Assembly: GCA_029834535.1 (NCBI GenBank)
Contig: JAQMWT010000173.1
Coordinates: forward strand, 1 to 64,000
Direction: 5' to 3'
DNA length: 64,000 nt
DNA from: Chrysophaeum taylorii
Lineage: Eukaryota; Sar; Pelagophyceae; Pelagomonadales; Pelagomonadaceae
This document shows, piece by piece, positions 9,629 through 19,619 of this stretch. Every line of letters begins with the position of its first letter. Position 1 is the stretch's first letter. Below the pieces are notes generated by a model. The model was not told the origin of the DNA. It saw nothing but the letters and a program-made list of their open reading frames with translations, and did no database searches. A program made the translations under genes and the position numbers.

Positions 9629-12383
9629 TCAAACCTCCATGTTCCAGAGCTCCGGGATACTTTCTTCATCGCGGCGACGCTTGAGCCACGTTATCAATGG
9701 CTCGCTGCGGTTCGTGAAGTCCTCGTTGACGCAGGCTTCGCACGACCGGAGTCGCATATCGCTCTTGGGATCGGCGAGTGGATCTCCCTCGACCGATCCG
9801 TACTTATCCCTCGCCCAGGTCATCTGGTCGCGGAGGTAGAGCTCGAGGTTCTCGCCCGCGCTCGCGTGGCCCATGTGCTGTTTCACGAGCTCCAACTCGG
9901 AGCACTTGAGCACGCGGCACATCCAGCCGCAGCTAGATGGCCGCAGGCTTCGATGGTTCGGTAGGGGGTGTTGTCCATCCCAGCCTGCGCCGGGAAACAT
10001 CATCGTTACAAAAAGAATTTCCCGTACCTGCGGCCATGAACATCCGCTGCAAGTATCGGCGGAACATTTCGTCCTGCCAAGGCTCGCCGCACTTGACGCC
10101 ACCTTCCTCAAAATCGTAGTGGCGGAAGAGCGGCCCTTCCGTTACGTTGTTGGGGATGAAGTAGGTGAGCATGACGTGCACAATTCGCATGACCGGGCAC
10201 AACGCGAGGTTTCGGTCATTGTGGTAGACGCGCTTATACTCCTTGCGGTTCTTCGTGTGGTGCACCTTGGGCGACTTGAAGACGATAAAGTCGGGGAGCC
10301 CCGTGAGCTCGTTAAGAATGTCGTTGCCGTGGTGGTCTTTGGGGACGAGGAGGTTGTCGCGGATGTCGATGCCATCGTCCTCGGTTGGTCGGCCCGCGTG
10401 GCACAACCCGAAAATGATCCGGAAAATCGCCAGATGCAGAAAGCACCTGATCGACGGTTGAGCGGATGCCTTCGAGATCCTCTCGACGGCACGAAGACAC
10501 CACCGATGAGCGCCAACGAGACGTCGAAGCCAACAATTGACGTCAAACCAGGGCGGAGGCGATACTTCGCGCGGAATGTCGGTGATGAGAGCGATGTACT
10601 CTTCGTGAAGCCTCTCATTGACGATGCGTTTAACAGCCGGGTGGGTCCAAGGAGAACGAACAGTACCCCAGACGCGTTCTGCCATTGCTCTTAGTGCACT
10701 CAACTGGGGCTGCATCGTGGACGGCACGAGTGCCTTCGCTTTAAGCGTTCCGACCACTGTATTGATAATGGGTTGGTCTTTTGCGAAAACACAGAAATTC
10801 AGATATGCAATGACCCAGGCAACGTGCGGAGGTTTGAACGTAACGACGCCGTTTTCATTGAGCTGAAGCCAGGGGTGGCTCATGAAGACTTCGTAGTCGG
10901 TCAATGCCGCGACGCGTTCGAACTCGATCCACATGTTCTCGCGCTTGCGAGAATACTGGTCGCTCCCAGTGTTCCCACTAAAAAGGTCGCCGAACGACAC
11001 GTGCATTAGGGTCCCAACACATGAAAGAAGCTCTTGTGAGTGCACGCAACTACTATCTTGGTGCGAATTGGGATTTAAGTAGTTGGCAAAACAACGCAAA
11101 AAATAACCGAGTACCGACGATCCGTTGCCCTTGCCAGAAACAAACATCGTCCATGGCAATTGGACCGAACGGATAACCTTATCCCTCGAGACATTCGAAC
11201 CGACATTGGCAAAAAAAATGTCATGGTACATTTCATCCGTCATGAGCATACCCTCAACGTCGCCATGGAGATTCCTGAGCGCTTTGGTGGCGCTCGCCAG
11301 ATCCAAATGATCAGCTCGTACGGAATCCCGCGCGGTCTGTGATCGTTGGCACGTACCGACGACCGACCCCGGGTTTTCGAGCGCCGAGTGGGGATTTTCG
11401 CTGGCGATGCTTTTGACCAACTCGCCGATAAGTTCCTTTGAGCAACCAAGCATCGCTGAGACCCACTTGGAGCGATCAACGCCGCGATGAACAGACGACT
11501 CCATGCCGCTGTCGTTAAGTGCGAGACCACGATCCAGCATGGTTTCGATGACTGCTCTCGGGGTCTCCGAAAATGCCTTGTTTCCAACGCGCAATTGGAG
11601 AATGAGGGCTCCAAAAAAGCCCGGAACGCCGCCGATCGCGTACGCGCTGTTGAGACAGTTTACAGGCACTTCAACATTGGGCTTGTTTGCAAGGCTCGGC
11701 AGCTGGGGATGCGCTTCAAGCCTCCAGTAAAAAAGGCCGAAGCAGTCCAGCGCGTAACCCGCGCGCGCGGCATAGAGAAGTCCGTACCTTTCGTTGAAGG
11801 TGGCTCGGAGTCTTTCGGATGTGCTGGCCTCCAATGTCTTGTGAAATGCCCATTCGTACGTGTACACCCGGTACCTCCCGCGCAAGGCAAAGCGCCACCA
11901 GTCGGGATCGTCTGGATGCACGCCGATCATATGCGAAAATTCATTCACCGTGCAAGCTCTGGTAACACCGCCAGCGTGGCCAAAGAACGCGAAGTTGAGG
12001 AGACTCCGCAGGCAGGTGGGGGGAAAGTGACGCCGACGATTCTGGCGAAGCCAAGGGATCTGCGCCCGAAAGAATCGGGCGACCCCCCCCTTGCCGACAT
12101 AACTCATATCCGCCGACTCCAATATTGTACAGAGCGTGTCGACGTGGCGCTCTTCCAAGTAGGCGAGCTCGTCGAGCACATCGCAGTGATCTTCCACACT
12201 GAAGCCGAGGTAAAACAACAGCCATCTCAGCTGGTACGCGTCTCGCGGCACCAATTTTAACTTCGAGGCGAGGTCCGTCAGCGAATGCGACTTGCCGAGT
12301 TCAATATTGACCGCAGCGTCGACGACACTCAAGTCGGGGGGCAACGGGATCGCGTTGAGTCGGCGCTTCCTCGAGGTCGGCAT
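9629..12383 (-). CDS. Large tyrosine recombinase (Crypton-like), two exons
   Basis: Exon 12383-10028 plus exon 9984-9629, joined across a 43-bp intron, encodes 903 residues without interruption. The C-terminal ~200 residues carry the tyrosine-recombinase catalytic set: Arg in GLCHAGRPTED, a Lys-rich beta region (KVHHTKNRKEYKR), the box NHRSLRPSSCGW (~residues 795-806), His in VKQHMGHAS (~825) and the nucleophile in ENLELYLRD (Tyr ~835). The H-x-x-R box has one extra residue (HRSLR), which is unusual. The N-terminal ~650 residues match no family I can name; such recombinases usually carry DNA-binding domains there. The ATG at 12383 is chosen; the open frame reaches 12470 through a TTG. By analogy with Cryptons it would cut and rejoin element ends with a circular intermediate. 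The intact frame suggests recent activity. Confidence 0.7.
9985..10027 (-). other. 43-bp intron in the tyrosine recombinase gene
   Basis: The minus strand reads GCAG / GTACGGG...CCGGCGCAG / GCTGGGAT. Removal joins FMAAG to WDGQHPLPNHRSLR in frame (phase 1) and brings the second catalytic box and the Tyr into the same protein. Confidence 0.8.
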
Positions 12384-12605
12384 GGGACGAGAGGTCGACG
12401 CCGAGATGTCGACGCCGAGATGGTTGAAATCCGAACTATAACTAAACGATGATGCCGTTGAGGCCTTCAAATCGAGGCTAACCGCCTAAAATTTCCCCCA
12501 AAAAACGGTTCATGCCCAACGGACGCTTCAAGTATCATATATTAAATATCCTATATCCAATATCAAATATCAAACTATGACATCACCTATCCAATATCCC
12601 TACTT
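12384..12605. other. AT-rich terminal stretch of the candidate element
   Basis: After the recombinase start the sequence turns AT-rich, with overlapping ATATTAAATATCC / ATATCCAATATC units (about 12533-12600), ending at CCTACTT. From 12606 on it matches the second glycosyltransferase locus. A candidate recombination end, and also the recombinase promoter. Confidence 0.4.
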
Positions 12606-14315
12606 GTAGTGCCAAAATATAAGTTTCTGTTGAACGGTCACCGCACAAGTTGACACAAGACTGTTTACGTGTGTGACTCGAGGCGGCTGCGATGGTGGTG
12701 CTTGGCCGTGTCGTGGTCGTCGCGACGATTAGTTTAGCGCGCGGTGAGTGGTTAAGGTGTGCCGCTGAGGGTGAATCCTGCCCTTGCGCCGGCGGTTTGG
12801 TTCAATATGGCGCCTTCGACGACGACGACGACGACAAGAAGAGGCGCGTTGTTGGCGTGCGATTGCAGCCCGAGAAGTCGAGCATCGCGTGCACCAACAA
12901 CGCCTTTGGGTGCGATCCAGCTCCTAGACGCGACAAGTCGTGTCGATGCGACACTTCGCCTCCGCCGGGGGCTTCCATCAACAGCGTATGCGAAGGCTCG
13001 CTTACCTCGGACGGAAGTGTAATCGAACCGAATGATTTCGAAGGCCCGCGGGCCCCGCTATCCGATGCGGCGCGGGCTGTGAGCCGCGCCGCCTGGGTGG
13101 AAATACCGGCGCGGTCGTCTCCGAGTTACCCGCGCAAGTGCGCGGCGGAATTAGGGCTGTCGCCGGCAAAAAATTCGAGCCGGGTGACGATCTTTTACGG
13201 TCTGACTTTGATCGGTGACCCGGTGTGCCACGGGTTCGAGATCACGCGCACCCAGCTCCTGTCGATGCGGCTCGCGGGCATTCTGCCCGGCGCCCGGTTC
13301 CACGCGTTCGCAACCGTCCTGACCGAATCGCCCATCGTCGAGTCGACGGTGCGCGATAGGTGCGGCGACGCCAATCGGACGTCGGCGGAAGCGGTCGCCG
13401 AGCTCCTAACCCTGGTCAACGATCTCACCGACGGTTCGGCAACCTTCAATGTCCAGTTCGAGAACGAATACGAATACCCCGCGCTGCACGCGCTTTGGAA
13501 CCACGCGCGCGAGCGATCGCCAAGGCGCAAAAACGAGCTACTGTTGTACTGCCACAACAAGGGCGTCACGCACACGGCAGACGGAGAGCCGATGTGGGGC
13601 AGCCCCCAGAAGCACACTACCTATGGCTACCGCACTATCGAGGAGATGGTCGTATTCCGGAACTTCGTGGGGGCGTGGCGCTATATTCCCCCCATCTTTG
13701 ATCACTACGACCAAGTCGAGCACCTCTCCATAGCGCCGAGTACTCTTGGAGTTGGCTATTTCAACTTCTGGTGGGCGACACCGGCTTGGATTCGAATGCA
13801 CGACGAGCCGTCGCGGCCGTCAGAGATGGCAGGCTTTGAGCGACACTACTTCGAAGCCTGGCTCGGTCACAAAGGCATTCCCCATGAGCTCCAGAGCGAC
13901 CCGCTCCCGTGCGAGCGTGGCTTCTCTATCGGCGCCTGCGAGGCCGGCTTCTGCTCCGAGCCAGGTGCGAAAGGCGCCATACGTTATCTCGGACACTACG
14001 AATCTATTTTGAGAACAGAATTCGGAGAGGTAACGCCCCCGAGCTTCCTCTCATCGCCGTGAGCTGGCTACATGTCTCGCGTCGCGCTAGTTGAACTTCC
14101 TTCTCGCATGGGCGGACTCTCATGTCATGCGTCGCAGTATAGTTTTCACTTATCGCACTGATCCGCTCTACGAGCGGGCGGCGGCGGCCATGCTTGCCTC
14201 CCTCGCTCCCTCCCTCGCGAGTTTTTAAGAACACGACCTGCGACCCGTTCGATGGCCGTTGTTGACACTTAGAACCGTGCTTGGCCTGCAAGATGCCTCC
14301 ACTTTTATATTAAAT
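12606..14315 (+). repeat. Duplicated glycosyltransferase locus, copy 1
   Basis: This 1.7-kb segment reappears inverted at 30882-32662. Similarity starts at GTAGTGCCAAAATATAAG upstream of the gene and stops at CACTTTTATATTAAA downstream. Copy 1 is followed by AACGCCCG and poly-T; copy 2 is joined at the same point to an R1 repeat. Confidence 0.85.
12692..14062 (+). CDS. Secreted/Golgi glycosyltransferase-like protein, copy 1
   Basis: 456 residues in one exon. A hydrophobic start (MVVLGRVVVVATISLA) looks like a signal peptide or anchor. Then comes a Cys-rich section (~25-105) with an acidic run of D (DDDDDD) and a low-complexity region. The C-terminal ~280 residues carry features seen in many algal, bacterial and giant-virus glycosyltransferase-like proteins: EYPALHALWNHA, ELLLYCHNKGVTH, YRTIEEMVVFRNF and GVGYFNFWWATPAWI (the NFWW box is typical). 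Sugar donor and acceptor cannot be told. Nearly identical to the inverted copy (31134-32495), differing by a short indel in the acidic run and scattered substitutions; both are open throughout, so both may be expressed. Confidence 0.6.
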   Translation: MVVLGRVVVVATISLARGEWLRCAAEGESCPCAGGLVQYGAFDDDDDDKKRRVVGVRLQPEKSSIACTNNAFGCDPAPRRDKSCRCDTSPPPGASINSVCEGSLTSDGSVIEPNDFEGPRAPLSDAARAVSRAAWVEIPARSSPSYPRKCAAELGLSPAKNSSRVTIFYGLTLIGDPVCHGFEITRTQLLSMRLAGILPGARFHAFATVLTESPIVESTVRDRCGDANRTSAEAVAELLTLVNDLTDGSATFNVQFENEYEYPALHALWNHARERSPRRKNELLLYCHNKGVTHTADGEPMWGSPQKHTTYGYRTIEEMVVFRNFVGAWRYIPPIFDHYDQVEHLSIAPSTLGVGYFNFWWATPAWIRMHDEPSRPSEMAGFERHYFEAWLGHKGIPHELQSDPLPCERGFSIGACEAGFCSEPGAKGAIRYLGHYESILRTEFGEVTPPSFLSSP

Positions 14316-14491
14316 AACGCCCGTTTTTTTTTTTTTTTATTAGAAAAAGTTTCTAGAAAAATGCCACACAGTTGTAGTCGATGATGATATTGTTGTCCCT
14401 TTTCCTGATGGTTGTGGTGGCCGCCGATGCGCCCCCCAAGCTATGTCGAAGAAGAGTTTCACGACGAACAAGGAAGAGCATATATCCCCCA
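14316..14491. other. Junction sequence between copy 1 and the UBC13 fragment
   Basis: It contains a T run (~14325-14339) and a short open stretch encoding [17 protein letters not shown] or, in another frame, [12 protein letters not shown]. Either could be a fragment of another gene; neither is identified. Confidence 0.4.
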
Positions 14492-14622
14492 ATGGAGGCC
14501 AATTCAAGCTCGAGCATTATCTTCCGGCCGACTACCCGATGGCTCCGCCCAAAGTCCGTTTCCTGACCAAGATTTTTCACCCAAACGTCGACAAGCTCGG
14601 CCGGATCTGCCTCGATATCCTC
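14492..14622 (+). pseudogene. 131-bp internal fragment of UBC13
   Basis: It encodes [19 protein letters not shown] through [15 protein letters not shown], matching the intact gene at 33520-33981 almost base for base, including the active-site Cys. Similarity begins and ends abruptly inside the coding sequence; the first third and the C-terminal third are absent. Unrelated sequence flanks it. A captured or filler fragment, not a working gene. Confidence 0.85.
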
Positions 14623-14644
14623 TGCAGAGCATTTAGCAAGCAGT

Positions 14645-14837
14645 GGTAAGTCACCTGGGAAACCATCCCGTCTCATCGTGAACGTCTGGAAAGGTTGCGG
14701 GGAATGAAGGTTATGTTCCCTATATCCTCAGAACACGACAGGCGGCATCTAGAACTACACGAGAAAGGTTAAGTGTATAGTGCTACATACCTCGGGACGC
14801 GCTAGACCATGATGATGAGCGTAGGCACAAATCAGAG
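14645..14837. repeat. Old repeat copy, split by the Copia insertion (left part)
   Basis: From GCAGTGGTAAGTCACCTG to CACAAATCAGAG it matches 40050-40252, and the match resumes right of the Copia element at 19513-19610. The family is unknown; an LTR of another element is possible. Confidence 0.6.
14833..14837. repeat. Target site duplication CAGAG (left)
   Basis: CAGAG immediately precedes the 5' LTR and is repeated at 19508-19512 after the 3' LTR. The related sequence near 40248 carries CAGAG once, followed by GACTATTT, which is the unfilled site. Confidence 0.85.
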
Positions 14838-14933
14838 TGTGAGGAAGCTATGACACTTACCCCTGCACCACGTATCCAGTATCTATACGTCTTTCTCTTA
14901 TCGCTAGTCTAACGCCTCATACCATTCGTAACA
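14838..14933 (+). repeat. 5' LTR of the Copia element (96 bp)
   Basis: It begins TGTGAGGAAGCTATGACAC and ends CATTCGTAACA. TGGTAAGCAGG follows, which resembles a Copia initiator-tRNA primer site (TGGTA core). Confidence 0.85.
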
Positions 14934-15884
14934 TGGTAAGCAGGTGATCGTCGACGACGACCTGAGCTTGCTTCGTGGCGACTTCTTCTCAGCTTCAGTT
15001 CATTGCCACGTGTTCGGTTCGTTATCGTTTATCATGTCCTCGATCGAAATTAAGGATACCAAGCTTTCGCAAAAACTCGATGCCTTCAGTGGTGAGCGAC
15101 ATCTTTTTCACCAATGGACCCGGCGCCTGGAAAACATGATCATTTCCACCGGTGATCACATTATCTCGACCAACGATCCTTGGACTAGCATCTCAGCATC
15201 TCGCTGCTCTGAAGAAGACTTTCGCGTCAAGCAACAACGTTGATATCCATGAAAACCGCGACATGAACTTCACGCGAACAACATGACAACCGCGACATGA
15301 ACTTCACGCGACTTTACAAGCGCATTACCGATGTCTACATGGGCCGTGGGGATCGCGTAGCGAACTTCCTCAACAAGTTCATCATCGGAGTATACAAGTT
15401 GCTCGGCATTGTACCTATCACCGGCGTTCAAGTTGCTCGGCATTTTACCTATCACCGGAGTTCAAGTTGCTCGGCATTGTACCTGATCCGACGCACCCTC
15501 GAGTGTGTCCTCGCATTTGACTACGCGCATCGTGCTTCAAGCCTTACTGGCTTTGTTTTATCGTCTCGCGTTTCGTACCGATGAATGTGTTTGTACCCTT
15601 AAGAAGTTCAACAACAACCAATTTCGATGGCATGCACAACCACTTCCGCCGCGCTATCCGCCGCGTCGTCAGCCACGACTTCAGACTCTTCCAACTGACC
15701 TACCCTAGACTCTCCCCTTTCCCAACAACCTGGCTCTACTCGATTCCGACGCACTACCCGATGTCTTTTTGGCGGCTGCAAGGATCACTTTAAGGGGGAC
15801 TGCCGCAAGTTTCAAAGTTCCGAGCTATTCCACGACAACGCCCTACCCACCATCGCCGTTCTTCTCAACAGCGCAGCACTTTCA

Positions 15885-16045
15885 CGGCGCCTCGTTCTGT
15901 ATTTTTCCGCTATTCGTTGCTCCACCCCTCGTTCTGTATTTTCCCCTCGTCGTTGCTCCCCTCCTCGTTCTGTATTTTCAGCTATTCGTTGATCCACTCT
16001 CCGTTGCGCATTTTCACCTATTCGTTGATCCACTCCTCGTTGTGC
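15885..16045 (+). repeat. Tandem repeat inside the Copia element
   Basis: Imperfect units of the form CTATTCGTTGCTCCACCCCTCGTTCTGTATTTT recur about four times. Low-complexity expansion inside the relic. Confidence 0.6.
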
Positions 16046-17109
16046 TTGTCGGTTTTGGTAAAACCAGCGAATCACGTTCCATCGCGCATTTCACCTGCCA
16101 CAACTAAGCTGTGCCTGTCAATTTTTCGCGTGCGCAGTTTTCGTGCTTCCTATGTGGTTGGATCGCTCATCTTTTGGATCCTGGACAGACGCTTCTTTGC
16201 TGTGTGATTTGTGGTTCTCCTTCACGCACTTTTTCGCCGCTTTTCTGACCTTTAAAATTCGGTTTTGCTATCGACGTGAATTCCGTGCTCAGCACCCGCG
16301 ACGCTATCTGCAAGCTATCTGCAACGTTCTTACGTGCCACAACTGTTTTTGCCAATGTCGCCAACTTCTACCGCAGTCTATTCGAGTATGACAAACGAAG
16401 CTCGCCGCTTGCTCCTCCAACGTTGGCCCATATGGCAATTTCGTTCTTGCGACTGCGAAAACGGGCCACTTTCTTATCTGTCACAGCAGGCTGGCATACA
16501 GCAGCCTGGTCTACCTGTGTTCGTTCCTTACACCGCTGGCGCGTCCGCAGTCTTCCATCTTCGCGTACAGGACGCGGTCGTGCCCATGGCAACTTGCTCG
16601 CGCCACAACAACCAAATACCCAACGTTCGCATCAACCCTGTTTACGCCTGTTCTTTGCTTCAGTCGCCTCCGACCATCGTCATAACCTGGTCACCATACA
16701 ACATATCTGCCCACAGGCAACGTTCTCATCAGACGTCTGGTACACCGCCATCATATGTACCAGCCTGTGTTTCCGCTATCTTTGCCCCGCTGCGATCCTC
16801 AGTGGCAACAATCGTCTAACGCACGTCATCCCAGGCACTTTTGTCGCTATTGTTCTTCAGACCTCGATTTTGCTGACAGTTTCACTTACCCGATTTCCTG
16901 CAATGTCAACCACCGAAGGAACTTCAACGTTGTTCTGACTTTCTCGAATCACGCGTCCAAGCTCTCGTCTATTGTTGCCCCATTGTCACCTGTTCCTGCT
17001 GTTGCCCCCTTGTCCGCTGTTGCCCCCTTGCCCCTTGTTTGATGAGAATGCGCCGGTTTCACTGGGACTGATCACCCCATCACGTGAACCGACCATTCTA
17101 CGAGCTCGA

Positions 17110-17200
17110 GAGAAAACAACCGAAAGTGCAAAAGAGAGAAAACAACAGAAAGTGCAAAAGAGCACCAAAGAGAGAAAACAACAGAAAGTGCAAAACAAAG
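17110..17200 (+). repeat. Tandem repeat AGAGAAAACAACAGAAAGTGCAAA inside the Copia element
   Basis: Three units of about 25 bp with small length differences. No function suggested. Confidence 0.6.
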
Positions 17201-17296
17201 TCGCGCCAAACGGAGCCGACCGCGCAAAGTCGACCAACGCGCGTTACAACAACCAACAAACTTTTTTTACGGGCCATTCTGTTTCATCCTGTCACA

Positions 17297-17395
17297 ATGT
17301 TGATACGGGCCATTCTGATGTTGATACGGGCCATTCTGATGTTGATACGGGCCATTCTGATGTCGATACGGGCCATTCTGTTTCCTCCTGTCACG
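17297..17395 (+). repeat. 21-bp tandem repeat (GTTGATACGGGCCATTCTGAT)
   Basis: Four to five near-perfect head-to-tail 21-bp units, followed by a TGTCGACTGCTAAGAGGGGG stretch (~17426) that is also found at the start of every R1 copy. The multiple of three keeps a frame open, but no coding role is evident. Confidence 0.7.
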
Positions 17396-19400
17396 ATGTT
17401 GATTCTGTTTCCTCTGTCTTTAAATGTCGACTGCTAAGAGGGGGGTGCGTGTGGGGAGCATGAAGGATGTGGGTGGGTCTTCCTCTGTCGCTTCTGTTTC
17501 CCCCTGTAACTCTTTGTATGTCTCTTCTGTTAGCTTTCGTTTGTTAGTTCATTAGGTCTTCCTTCCCCTTTGTTTAGCTAACACCCTTGTTGATCCTCAT
17601 GCACACGCTTATTACTCTGCTTCCGAAGAAATGTCTCAGTATCAGACCTTGACGAAACGACTATCCGACCAATCCTGAGCGTCCTGGCTGGTTGCAAGCC
17701 ATCGCTAAAGAATACAGCTCTCTTGGTCAGCTTGGTTGCTGGGATGTTATGCGCCTTCCTTCGACGTTTTCTGGCAACATTTGTACCCTCAAGTGGATCC
17801 TCCGCAAGAAGTATGACTCTGGCCGCTTCAAATCGTACAAGGCTCGCCTCGTTGTCCGCGGTTACACGCAGGTTCACGGCATTGCTTACCACGACACGTG
17901 CCGTCCTGTAGATGTCATCTCTGCTTTCATACAAGCCCCGGTCTGGCGTTGCTGTTCATGACTGGGATTTGCATAAGTTGGATGTCAACTCCGCTTTTAT
18001 CCAAGCTCTCATTGACGAAGACATCTATGTCTGGCCACCCGAAGGCTATACTCCTCGCCAACCCACCGATGGTTCCAAAATCGTTTACAAGCTCCGTCGT
18101 TCTTGGTATGGTTGCAAACCAGCTTGTCGCAATTGGTGGCTTTATTTGGAACGCTTCCTTCTCAATGATTGTGGCTTCGTCCGCGGATCTGGTGACACTT
18201 GCCATTACAAGCTCGTGCTCAATTCTACCGTGGTCCTCCGTCTCGTTTTAGTCGTTGATGCTCTTCTTGTGGCGCACCCTCGTCATTGCATTGGCCATTA
18301 CCAAGCCTTTTTCCTCCGTTTCCGCGCTTTCACTGACGTCAATGAACTTGATCTCACCTCTTACGTTGGTCTTCGCATTACGCGTCATCGCCCTCGAAGA
18401 ACCCTCACTCTTGACCAATCCCATGCTATCCGTGAAATCCTTACCGAACATCGCTTCATCAACAGTAAACCCGAACTCACTCCCGCTCCCAAAGGTCTTC
18501 ATCTTTTGTGGCTGACTGTCCTACTCCTGGTTCTCCAGATCACATTTTCATGGCACGCATCCCTTTTCGCCGTATTGTTGGCTGTGTCCTCTTCATCTCC
18601 ATCATGACTCGCCCTGATATCACTTGGTCCGTCAATCAGTGTGCGCGTTTTTCCCACAATCCTGGTAAACCCCACTGGCACGCTTGGCACGCTTTATCTC
18701 CCACTCTGCGTTATCTCAATGACTCTCACGATCTTGCCCTTGTTCTTGGTCGCGATTCTACCCTTCGTCTCTGTGGTTATTCCGACTCCAGCTGGGCCGA
18801 CGACCCTGATGACCGCCACTCCACAACTGTTTCTTTGTTTTCTCTGCTGGCTCTATGATCGCCTACTGCTCCCGCTCGCAGTACTTACTTGCTCGCTCTT
18901 CTTTTGAAGCTGAATTGCTCGCTCTTTACGCCGCTACTGCTGAGCTCTCTTGGCTTCTCAAACTTTTGTGATGACTTTGATCTCCCTCGTCACACCGTCC
19001 CAATGTATGTTGATAATAGCACCACCGTCACCCAAGTCCGTCTCCAATGTCTCACACGGCGCACCCGCCATATTGACATTCGCTTTTACAGTACCGCCGA
19101 ATATCATCGCAACCACATCATTGATCTCAAACAAATACCCCGCCTTCACAATCTTAGCGACATTTTCACCCGCAGTACGGAAGCTCCTTCCTTCCTCCGG
19201 CTTCGCGCCCTTTACCCCACTTCGTGATCTTCGCCCTGATCTCTGGTGTTTTCTTGCCACAATGCCTCTGTGACGTCTTCCTTCAAGCTTCTCCTCTGTG
19301 AGGATCTCACTTACCCCTTTTTCCTTTTCTTTCTTTTTCCAGCACCTGTGTGAGGACCTCACTTACCCCTTTTTTCCTTTTCTTTCTTTTCCAGCACCTG

Positions 19401-19507
19401 TGTGAGGAAGCTATGACACTTACCCCTGCACCACGTATCCAGTATCTATACGTCTTTCTCTTATCGCTAGTCTAACGGCGTAGTAACGCCTCATACCATT
19501 CGTAACA
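19401..19507 (+). repeat. 3' LTR of the Copia element (107 bp)
   Basis: It matches the 5' LTR except for an 11-bp extra stretch. It is preceded by pyrimidine-rich tandem units (CCCCTTTTTCCTTTTCTTTC) and followed by the CAGAG target copy and then GACTATTT. Confidence 0.85.
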
Positions 19508-19512
19508 CAGAG

Positions 19513-19610
19513 GACTATTTCATTGTGTAGAAAGGAAGGAGAAGGGTAAGGAAGAGATCACGTTCTCAACGGACGAATAAGGGTAAGAGGCAGCAGATTT
19601 CTCTGCACCC
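19513..19610. repeat. Old repeat copy, right part of the split copy
   Basis: It continues the sequence interrupted at 14837 and matches 40253-40352 (GAAGGGTAAG, GTTCTCAACGGACG, GCAGATTTCTCTGCA). Confidence 0.6.
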
Positions 19611-19619
19611 CCTCGAGAT

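Larger units (their letters stand above)
1043..12605. mobile_element. Candidate large tyrosine-recombinase (Crypton-like) element with cargo
   Basis: This 11.5-kb block lies between R1 copy A and the exact point (12605/12606) where similarity to the second copy of the glycosyltransferase locus begins, so its right edge is an insertion or rearrangement joint. It contains a large tyrosine recombinase, a divergent Hsp70-like ATPase, a C5-methyltransferase-like gene and an unrecognised Cys-rich gene, with no ordinary host gene among them. The right border is AT-rich with ATATCCAATATC-type repeats. No reverse transcriptase or capsid gene is seen, so a DNA element of the Crypton or Starship kind is more likely than a DIRS retroelement. 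The left end and any target duplication are not defined; that the genes belong to one unit is inference. Confidence 0.45.
14838..19507 (+). mobile_element. Copia-type LTR retrotransposon (fossil), short LTRs
   Basis: About 4.67 kb, bounded by TG...CA terminal repeats of 96 and 107 bp and a CAGAG target duplication. Order on the plus strand: Gag-like start (~15031, KLDAFSGERHLFHQW), a CCHC-type knuckle (~15763), a poorly preserved middle with internal tandem repeats, Copia-type reverse transcriptase (~17690-18480; FKSYKARLVVRGYTQ, LHKLDVNSAFIQAL) and RNase H (~18540-19230; GYSDSSWADDPDDR, YVDNSTT). The element is broken in many places (roughly ten or more) and is a non-functional relic. The near-identical LTRs, apart from an 11-bp internal duplication, point to a moderately recent insertion. 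Confidence 0.85.

Noticed and set aside
1043-12605. Reading the recombinase block as a DIRS-type retroelement
   Set aside because: No reverse transcriptase or RNase H was found in the block, and DIRS elements carry a different (N6-type) methyltransferase.
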